From: Candidatus Woesearchaeota archaeon
Lineage (GTDB): Archaea > Nanobdellota > Nanobdellia > Woesearchaeales > SKIA01
NCBI GenBank assembly: GCA_007116645.1
Contig: SKIA01000035.1
Coordinates: 1-11,065, forward strand
DNA length: 11,065 bases
Reading direction: 5' to 3'
Part shown: positions 5,764-11,065 of the stretch, in pieces
Layout: each line of letters opens with the position of its first letter
Numbering within the stretch: position 1 is the first letter of the stretch
The notes under the pieces: model-generated
What the model saw: only the letters and a program-made list of their open reading frames with translations
Databases searched by the model: none
Told to the model about the DNA's origin: nothing
Position numbers and translations under genes: made by a program

Positions 5764-7788
5764 ATGCTTATTCATTCCCTCTCCCTAAAAAACATCCGTT
5801 CTTATCAGGAAGAATCACTTGATTTCCAAGAGGGTATCACGTTACTTGCAGGCGATATCGGCTCTGGAAAATCAACCATTCTCTTAGCAATCGAGTTTGC
5901 TTTGTTTGGTATTCGGCGAGGAGACATCAGCGGTGATGGCTTACTACGGCATGGAGAACAAGAAGGTTCAGTCACGCTCACCTTTCACACCGACCGCACA
6001 TACGTTATTCACCGAACCCTTAAGCGCTCAAGCCAGGGTGTACGTCAAGACGGGGGTTATCTGGAGATTGACGGCGCACAAGAACTTCTCACAGCAAACG
6101 AGCTTAAAGCACGAGTCCTTGAAATCCTGGGCTATCCCGAAGCGCTCTTAACAAAAACAAAGGGTTTTGTCTTTCGCTACACGGTCTATACGCCTCAAGA
6201 AGAGCTCAAGCAGATTTTGTTTGAAAACGATCAGTCCCGTCTTGATACATTGCGAGCAGTGTTTGGTGTTGATCGCTACCAGCTCATCCAAGACAACGCT
6301 AACTTGCTGGCAAAGAAATTACGCGATGACAAACGACTACTTACAGAGCAACTCAAAGACGAAGAGCAACTGCAAGAAAAAGCGCGTCAACTCATCACAG
6401 AAAAAGAACAAGCATCTAAAGAAAAAATATTTCTTCAGCAAGAACTCGCAGCTTTAAAGAAACAGCAAGAGGGTGTGGAGCTCACGCTCGCAGCACAAGA
6501 AGAACTCTTAGAAAAAGAGCGCGCCCGAAAGCAACGCCTGTTGCAAATAACCACTCAGCAAGACGCCCTCAAACGACAGCTCGCATCTTTGTCAGGTAAA
6601 ATAACTGCTCAGCAAAGCTTGCTCGCACAAGAAAAAGCCGCGGTTGAAAATCCGCAACAAGCGCTTGATGAGTTGCAAGAAAGACTTGTTTCCTACAAAG
6701 AAAAGCGTGCTCAGGCAAAAGCAAAAGAGCAACAGATCAAAGAACAAAAACGTTCTCTTACTGCAAAATCAACTGATATCGCCGATCTCTCAACTTGTCC
6801 TGTCTGTCAACAAGACGTTGGCCAAGACCACAAAGACCACATCGCAAAAGACCTTGCAAAAGAAATCGCGGCACTTGATGAAAAACAATCTTCTGTATCT
6901 ACAATTCTTGCAAAGCTCGAAAAAGCGATTACTGAGTTATCAGAAAAACAGCTCTCGTTGCAACAACGAAAGCGAATGTATGACGAGCATCGGCTGTTCA
7001 CACAAAAGCAAACGTTGGCGCGCGAGCAACTAGACGTTTTTATCGCGGAAGAAAAATCCTTTTCTGAACAACTCAAAACACTTGAAAAACAACAGCAAGC
7101 AATCGCAGAGCCACTAGCGGACGACACAGCATTTCGCACCGCAAAGCAAGAACTCCGCACCATCACAGAACAAGTGTCCAATGCCAAAGCGCGCGTAGCG
7201 GGGCTTGTAGAGAGAGAACAACAGCTGTCTGTTCGCCTTTTAGAAGCAGAGCAAGCAATAGAAACTACTAAACAGCAAAAAAAACAACTCTCAGTGTTGA
7301 TTGCAAAAGAGCGTTGGCTTACGCAAAGCTTCATCCCTACCGTGGGCGTGATGGAAAAACACGTCTTGTCTGCAATTCATCAAGAGTTTTCACGATTATT
7401 CACGCAGTGGTGTCAGTCCTTACTTGACAACGAACATATCTTCGCAACGCTCTCATCATCGTTTGCGCCTGTAGTTACGCAATCAGGATATGACATGGAT
7501 GTTGCTCATTTGTCGGGCGGAGAAAAAACAAGCATTGCGTTAGCATATCGATTAGCGCTCAACGTCGTGGTTAATGAGTTCATTCAGTCGCTTAATACGT
7601 CTGACGTGCTTATTCTTGACGAGCCAACAGACGGTTTTTCTTCTGATCAGCTTGATAGAGTGCGAGACGTCTTGCAAGAACTATCTGTGCGACAGATATT
7701 AGTGGTAAGTCACGAGCAAAAAATGCAGAGTTACGTAAACAACGTGCTCGTCGTCCATAAACGCGAAGGCGTAAGCAGTATTGCATAA
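5764..7788 (+). CDS. rad50: Rad50-like zinc-hook SMC-family ATPase
   Basis: Domains in order: N-terminal ATPase half with Walker A GDIGSGKST (residues 30-38) and Q-loop YTPQEELKQIL (near 145); a long Gln/Glu/Lys-rich coiled coil; the zinc hook CPVC (Cys345 and Cys348) at the apex; a second coiled coil; then the C-terminal ATPase half with signature LSGGEK (583-588), Walker B VLILDEP (Asp619, Glu620) and the H-loop His650. Rad50 dimerises through the hook and, with Mre11, processes DNA double-strand breaks. At 674 residues it is clearly shorter than most archaeal Rad50 proteins (about 850-1000), the loss being in the coiled coils. No Mre11 gene is in the window; the phosphoesterase at 9277 is of another type. 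ATG follows a TATA-like ATTTAACC by about 25 bases. An SbcC-like or other hook ATPase is the alternative. Confidence 0.87.
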   Translation: MLIHSLSLKNIRSYQEESLDFQEGITLLAGDIGSGKSTILLAIEFALFGIRRGDISGDGLLRHGEQEGSVTLTFHTDRTYVIHRTLKRSSQGVRQDGGYLEIDGAQELLTANELKARVLEILGYPEALLTKTKGFVFRYTVYTPQEELKQILFENDQSRLDTLRAVFGVDRYQLIQDNANLLAKKLRDDKRLLTEQLKDEEQLQEKARQLITEKEQASKEKIFLQQELAALKKQQEGVELTLAAQEELLEKERARKQRLLQITTQQDALKRQLASLSGKITAQQSLLAQEKAAVENPQQALDELQERLVSYKEKRAQAKAKEQQIKEQKRSLTAKSTDIADLSTCPVCQQDVGQDHKDHIAKDLAKEIAALDEKQSSVSTILAKLEKAITELSEKQLSLQQRKRMYDEHRLFTQKQTLAREQLDVFIAEEKSFSEQLKTLEKQQQAIAEPLADDTAFRTAKQELRTITEQVSNAKARVAGLVEREQQLSVRLLEAEQAIETTKQQKKQLSVLIAKERWLTQSFIPTVGVMEKHVLSAIHQEFSRLFTQWCQSLLDNEHIFATLSSSFAPVVTQSGYDMDVAHLSGGEKTSIALAYRLALNVVVNEFIQSLNTSDVLILDEPTDGFSSDQLDRVRDVLQELSVRQILVVSHEQKMQSYVNNVLVVHKREGVSSIA

Positions 7789-7801
7789 GACACCACAAGG
7801 T

Positions 7802-7810
7802 ATTTAAATA
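7802..7810 (+). promoter_or_regulatory. TATA box (ATTTAAATA)
   Basis: An A/T-only box centred 26 bases before the GTG at 7832. The spacing favours a leaderless transcript starting at GTG rather than the out-of-frame ATG at 7825. Confidence 0.5.
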
Positions 7811-7831
7811 ATCAAGTGCCGTGTATGCATT

Positions 7832-9274
7832 GTGAAGGGAGAGAAACGTATTTGGCTGGTAGCTTTGTTCTTGTTCGCATTCCTTCCGCTCGCATCAGCA
7901 TCGTATTCTATAGAGATAATTACTGTCCAAGAAAATATCTTGCCTGGCGAAGCTGCACGCTTTGAACTCTACATTACTAACGAGCTTGAAGTACCTGACC
8001 GCTACGTCATTAACAGCGAGCAATTCAACTATTTGCTCAGCTTTGATCCAAGACCTGGAGATGTCGCTCCTGGAGAAGTAGGGATGTTTGGTCTTGAAAT
8101 CACTCCTCGTTCAGGAGTTAATTTTGGCACCTACCGCGTTCCTATTCGTATTCGCTCACAAACAAGTGGCGCAGTACAAGAGATTAACCCTATCATCCGT
8201 TTACAAGACCCTGAACGCCAGGGAGCAGTTTATACTCCAAGCATCGCTTTAGGTGTTGACATGCCTTCCGTGGTTGATCCTCGAGACGATATCGTATTGC
8301 GATTAAACTTACGAAACCGCAACGCTCGCGTCTATGACAGTCAAGACCCACTTACTATGGTTATCGACGGAGAACTTTTCTTTCGTCAATACCCGCAACA
8401 ACTCGGTGGCGTAAATGCTGATGGCGAGAGGGCAACTGAGCAACGGTTCAGTATTGATCCGTTCCAACCTCCTGGCGAGCACGAACTCCTTGTTGAAGTG
8501 CGCGTAGGCAACCGCACCGTGTCATCTCAAACTGCACAATACACTGTGTCTGCATACATTGACATCGTTGAAGAATCAGTAACTGAAGGAAGATTCTTTC
8601 GCCACACAACAACCTTCACCGTAACAAACCAAGGAAACATCGCTGACGAAGCATCAGTTGCGTACCCTTCCTCTGCTCTGCAGCGATTATTCTTTAGTGC
8701 TTCTGATGACTTCACTGTAGAAACAATTGATGGCGAGCAGTACGCTGTTATCTCAACAGTGCTTAGGCCACAAGAAAGTGCTACGATCACTGTGACTGAG
8801 AACTATCGCATTCTCGCGCTTCTTGTATTCCTTGCTTTCTTGAGCGTTATCGGATACTTTTTACTTCGAAGCCCTGTAGTGCTTGGCAAAGAAGCATCAC
8901 TTGCAGGAACTCCTGATGACGGCGTGTCCGAGATTAAGGTGCGCTTGTTCATCAAAAACCGTACGTCAAAGACCATGCGCAACTTGCGCGTTATTGACCG
9001 CATCAGCGGTATGGCTGACGTGGTTAAAGAAGACAGCCTTGGAACGCTCAAGCCAACTAAGATTTCTAAAAAGAAAGGTCAAGGAACGCTTGTGCGATGG
9101 GATGTTGATCAAATCGAGCCGTTTGAAGAACGCATCATCTCATACCGTGCGAAAACTCCTCTCAAGCTTGTGGGTGACGTAACGCTTCCTGCAGTAAAAG
9201 TCAAGTATGACTTGCCTTCTGGTCGCGAGCGCACGTCTCACTCAAACGAAGTCTTGATGGCTAAGGGCGAGTAG
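7832..9274 (+). CDS. Secreted, single-pass membrane protein with DUF11-like C-terminal domain
   Basis: The 480-residue product starts with a signal peptide (basic MKGEKR, hydrophobic core to about residue 20, ASA cleavage site at 21-23). Next come about 300 residues of beta-rich repeats; the first (ITVQENILPGEAARFELYITN) resembles NEW3/COG1470-type domains of archaeal cell-surface proteins. A single hydrophobic helix (about 327-345, ILALLVFLAFLSVIGYFLL) follows. The last 135 residues contain NRTSKTMRNLRVIDRI, GTLKP and WDVDQIEPFEERIISYRAKT, the pattern of DUF11-type beta domains, plus a basic TKISKKKGQG loop. With the signal peptide cleaved, simple topology puts this last domain in the cytoplasm, which is unusual. 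No enzyme motif is visible; a structural or anchoring envelope role is inference. GTG at 7832 is chosen for TATA spacing and the fit to the signal peptide. A T7 run follows the stop. Confidence 0.8.
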   Translation: MKGEKRIWLVALFLFAFLPLASASYSIEIITVQENILPGEAARFELYITNELEVPDRYVINSEQFNYLLSFDPRPGDVAPGEVGMFGLEITPRSGVNFGTYRVPIRIRSQTSGAVQEINPIIRLQDPERQGAVYTPSIALGVDMPSVVDPRDDIVLRLNLRNRNARVYDSQDPLTMVIDGELFFRQYPQQLGGVNADGERATEQRFSIDPFQPPGEHELLVEVRVGNRTVSSQTAQYTVSAYIDIVEESVTEGRFFRHTTTFTVTNQGNIADEASVAYPSSALQRLFFSASDDFTVETIDGEQYAVISTVLRPQESATITVTENYRILALLVFLAFLSVIGYFLLRSPVVLGKEASLAGTPDDGVSEIKVRLFIKNRTSKTMRNLRVIDRISGMADVVKEDSLGTLKPTKISKKKGQGTLVRWDVDQIEPFEERIISYRAKTPLKLVGDVTLPAVKVKYDLPSGRERTSHSNEVLMAKGE

Positions 9275-9276
9275 GG

Positions 9277-9768
9277 TTACTGTTTTTTTACGATGAATTC
9301 TCCAACATTGTTGTGAGTGTCCCATACATAAAAACTTATGATTCCTGTTACAAAGCCTGCGAGTTCTCCTGGGTTGACGAGAAGTGTTTTATCTAGGCGT
9401 TCTTCATGTTTGGTGTGGTCGTGTCCGTAAAACACTGCGTCGTACTTGCCGCTTCTTGCCGCGTTTTCTGCAAGGAGCGGGTAGTGGGTGAGAAACACTT
9501 GTTTTTCATTGACTGTTAGTTCATCAAAGCAGTAATCAGCTATCTTGGTTTCTGGTGTCGCAAATCGCATTGTACGAACGTGGTCTCCGTCGTTGTTTCC
9601 GAAAATAAAGTGTGTTTTGAGGCTTTGGAAAAGTACTTTGGCGAGTGTGGGTCGTATCATGTCTCCCAAGAAGTAGCATTGAGTGATGTTTCTCTTCTTG
9701 CATTCCTCTAAAAACCATGTGAGGTGTTCTTGGTGGTCATGCAGGTCTGATGCAATAGCGATTTTCAT
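9277..9768 (-). CDS. YfcE/MJ0936-type metallophosphoesterase
   Basis: The 163-residue product carries the five calcineurin-like phosphoesterase blocks in order: SDLHDH (Asp8, His10), GD (Asp36), GNNDGD (Asn59), THYP (His95) and GHDHT (His116, His118), then NPGE. These bind two metal ions. Size and motif order match the YfcE/MJ0936/Vps29-like small phosphodiesterases, not Mre11, which is larger with extra domains. Such enzymes hydrolyse small phosphodiesters in the cytoplasm; the natural substrate is uncertain. The ATG lies 38 bases after the stop of the metallopeptidase gene on the same strand, so the two could be one transcript, though a weak A-rich box (CTAAAAAC) about 28 bases upstream may give it its own start. 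Its stop is two bases from the stop of the convergent surface-protein gene. Confidence 0.87.
   Translation of the reverse strand: MKIAIASDLHDHQEHLTWFLEECKKRNITQCYFLGDMIRPTLAKVLFQSLKTHFIFGNNDGDHVRTMRFATPETKIADYCFDELTVNEKQVFLTHYPLLAENAARSGKYDAVFYGHDHTKHEERLDKTLLVNPGELAGFVTGIISFYVWDTHNNVGEFIVKKQ
9283..9289 (+). terminator. T7 run, likely archaeal terminator
   Basis: Seven T residues begin nine bases after the stop codon of the surface-protein gene, with no hairpin in front. Archaeal RNA polymerase terminates at such runs. It lies within the last codons of the convergent phosphoesterase gene. Confidence 0.5.
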
Positions 9769-9806
9769 ATGTGCACAAAGAAGATTGGGTTTTTAGGTGT
9801 TGTGGC

Positions 9807-10883
9807 TTAACTCGTAAGAAGTGTGTGTCGCACCCATTCAATCACTGGCTCAGGAATGTGTTTTGGCTCAGGAAGTTTCTTGCCGTATTTTTTTATGTGC
9901 TCAAGACCTATCTTTCCCGCGTACAGAGGCTTTAAGTCTCCACCCTGAGCAACATACTCTTTGATAGCAAGATACCCGCTCAGATACACGTGGTCTTTTG
10001 TGCAGCCTCCAAGTTCTTCGCCGCTGGGAAGACCTCTTTTTGCTCGCAAGGCGAGCTTGAATGCTGCTTCTTTGTCAAAGTATTTTTTGAGTGCTTGATA
10101 TGTCCCTACCATGTCGCGTGTTTCTGCAAGGTGTATGGCCATGACTCTTCCTGCATAGTTTCTGAGGATGTCTGTTGTCATAACGCCTGCTCGTTCTTCA
10201 TTGTAGGCTGCCATTCCTTCTTCTGTTGCAAGGTATCCAGGAAGGCCTCGCGAGAAGAGTGTTATTTCGTGTTGGCGCCCGTTTTCTGCTCGAAGCGCGT
10301 GCGTTGCTATTTCGTGCACTGCTAATCGATATGCGTACAGTCTTCCGAAGCGTTCTTTTTTCTTTAGTTCGAGCACGCGTTTTGTGGGGTTGAGTGCTGC
10401 GCTCGTAATGAGTTGTGTTTTCTTGATGGTGTATGAGAATCCGAGCAGCTTGAATGTTTCTCGCATAATGGCTCTGGTTTCTTCGTAGCGAATCTTGATG
10501 TCTTTTGGGCTTGTGGTGAGTGCTAGTAGTTCTTGTGCTTTTGCAACAAGCTTTTTGTCTGGTTTTCCGTACACTTCATTGCACGTGTTGGTTACGCGCG
10601 TTGTTCCGATCGCTTCTATAAGATCGCATTTTTTTAGGAGTTCTTCTCGCTCCTCGTTTAATAGTCGTCCAAGCAGCGTGCGTCCGCACTTGATGTTTTC
10701 TAGTTCTTCGCGGATTCTTTTTGTGTCTGGTTTGTCTGCGTACGTAAATTCTGGATTGTATGGTTTTCTCAAAAACTTTTTCTTGATGGCATCAACGTTG
10801 TCTGGATTGATCAGGCTAAATGAGAGTTCTCGTTGGATGTTTGCAAGTGCCGCGTCTGCTCGCAAATGTAGTTTTCGCACCAT
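9807..10883 (-). CDS. DUF1704/MATCAP-type HExxxH metallopeptidase
   Basis: The 358-residue product resembles the DUF1704 family ('QEGLA motif' proteins), which includes the human tubulin tyrosine carboxypeptidases MATCAP1/2. Key features: AVHEIATHALRAENG with zinc ligands His190 and His195 and catalytic Glu191, and TEEGMAAYNE, equivalent to the QEGLA motif, with likely third ligand Glu222. The first 180 residues are helical and charged (KKKFLRKPYNPEF, IRYEETRAIMRETFKLLGFSY), as in relatives. There is no signal peptide, so it is cytoplasmic. Bacterial and archaeal members have no assigned substrate; a C-terminal exopeptidase role is extrapolated from the eukaryotic enzymes. ATG 10883 lies 26 bases from a TATA box shared with the divergent tRNA-Tyr, implying a leaderless mRNA. 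It may be co-transcribed with the phosphoesterase gene downstream. Confidence 0.82.
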   Translation of the reverse strand: MVRKLHLRADAALANIQRELSFSLINPDNVDAIKKKFLRKPYNPEFTYADKPDTKRIREELENIKCGRTLLGRLLNEEREELLKKCDLIEAIGTTRVTNTCNEVYGKPDKKLVAKAQELLALTTSPKDIKIRYEETRAIMRETFKLLGFSYTIKKTQLITSAALNPTKRVLELKKKERFGRLYAYRLAVHEIATHALRAENGRQHEITLFSRGLPGYLATEEGMAAYNEERAGVMTTDILRNYAGRVMAIHLAETRDMVGTYQALKKYFDKEAAFKLALRAKRGLPSGEELGGCTKDHVYLSGYLAIKEYVAQGGDLKPLYAGKIGLEHIKKYGKKLPEPKHIPEPVIEWVRHTLLTS

Positions 10884-10904
10884 GCACGTATTTTAACCAC
10901 GAAC

Positions 10905-10913
10905 CTTTATAAA
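10905..10913. promoter_or_regulatory. Palindromic TATA box between metallopeptidase and tRNA-Tyr
   Basis: CTTTATAAA contains the perfect palindrome TTTATAAA (10906-10913). Its centre is about 28 bases before tRNA-Tyr (10938) on the + strand and about 26 bases before ATG 10883 on the minus strand. Both are standard distances for archaeal start sites, and no better box exists for either gene in this 54-base gap, so it probably serves both directions. Confidence 0.55.
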
Positions 10914-10937
10914 TCGTTTCGTGTTTTCTTCTCATAT

Positions 10938-11065
10938 CCCTCCATAGCTCAGACTGGCTAGAGCGGTCCGCTGTAGGGCGTCGCATTGACAAAAGCCGGC
11001 CCATAATTCCGGCTGTGAATGAATTGCGATCAGCGAAGATACGGACAGGTCCCCGGTTCAAATCC
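10938..11065 (+). tRNA. tRNA-Tyr (GTA) with intron, 3' end cut by window
   Basis: Visible parts: acceptor 5' strand CCCTCCA, TA at positions 8-9, D-arm GCTC-loop-GAGC, anticodon stem GTCCG (10966-10970) with CGGAC (11042-11046), anticodon GTA (10973-10975) followed by G37, variable loop AGGTC, and T-stem/loop CCCGG-TTCAAAT-CC. The last bases of the T-stem and the 3' acceptor strand lie beyond the window. The loop from 32 to 38 is interrupted after position 37. A good TATA box lies upstream. Confidence 0.88.
10977..11040 (+). other. Predicted 64-nt tRNA-Tyr intron at position 37/38
   Basis: This insert sits after G37, the canonical site of archaeal tRNA introns. Removing it restores a seven-base anticodon loop CTGTAGA. 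It contains a strong six-pair hairpin (AGCCGG with CCGGCT, 10994-11013) and an outer TCGCA/TGCGA pairing. The bulge-helix-bulge around the cut sites fits only loosely, so each boundary may be off by a base. Confidence 0.75.

Noticed and set aside
9277..9768. Mre11 partner for the Rad50-like protein
   Set aside because: At 163 residues with YfcE/MJ0936 motif spacing it lacks Mre11's extra nuclease and capping regions.
10816..11061. Minus-strand ORF across the right edge
   Set aside because: It spans tRNA-Tyr and its intron and has no protein-like features; it is the complement of the RNA gene.

Overview
The window reads as archaeal chromosome. Two tRNA genes carry introns, one of them in the D-loop. 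Most genes start about 25-30 bases after a TATA-like box, as in leaderless archaeal transcripts. There is a zinc-hook Rad50, an RlmE/FtsJ-type rRNA methyltransferase, a LAGLIDADG endonuclease, and secreted proteins of the kind common in small-genome (DPANN-type) archaea. Moderate GC and several bacterial-looking metabolic genes would suit a Woesearchaeota-like lineage. That placement is inference; there is no rRNA marker here.

Left end (1-1198, + strand): the decayed or frameshifted 3' part of a repeat-containing secreted protein, then a complete-looking rlmE interrupted by one in-frame TGA exactly where the SAM-binding motif normally has tryptophan. The two adjacent lesions point either to local gene decay or to base-level errors near a contig end. 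From 1195 to 2296 two minus-strand genes follow: a DUF892/YciE-type ferritin-like protein and a TspO/MBR-type five-helix membrane protein. A divergent TATA box drives an unrecognised 334-residue protein (2459-3463).

Centre (3500-4226, minus strand): tRNA-Gln(TTG) with a predicted 26-nt intron in its D-loop. Directly upstream, and overlapping its first ten bases, lies a LAGLIDADG homing endonuclease gene whose stop codon is tRNA nucleotides 8-10. This is the most unusual arrangement in the window.

Right of centre (4324-9274, + strand): a translationally coupled pair (MhqO/MhqE-like ring-cleaving VOC dioxygenase plus alpha/beta hydrolase, ATGA overlap), then a short Rad50-like ATPase with no Mre11 gene beside it, then a signal-peptide protein with one membrane helix and a DUF11-like C-terminal domain. 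Right end (minus strand): a YfcE/MJ0936-type phosphoesterase and a MATCAP/DUF1704-type HExxxH metallopeptidase. The latter's start and the start of an intron-containing tRNA-Tyr(GTA), cut by the window edge, flank one palindromic TATA box.

No transposase, integrase, CRISPR array, rRNA or replication origin is visible. The genes do not form a single pathway; the clear functional pairing is the dioxygenase-hydrolase couple.
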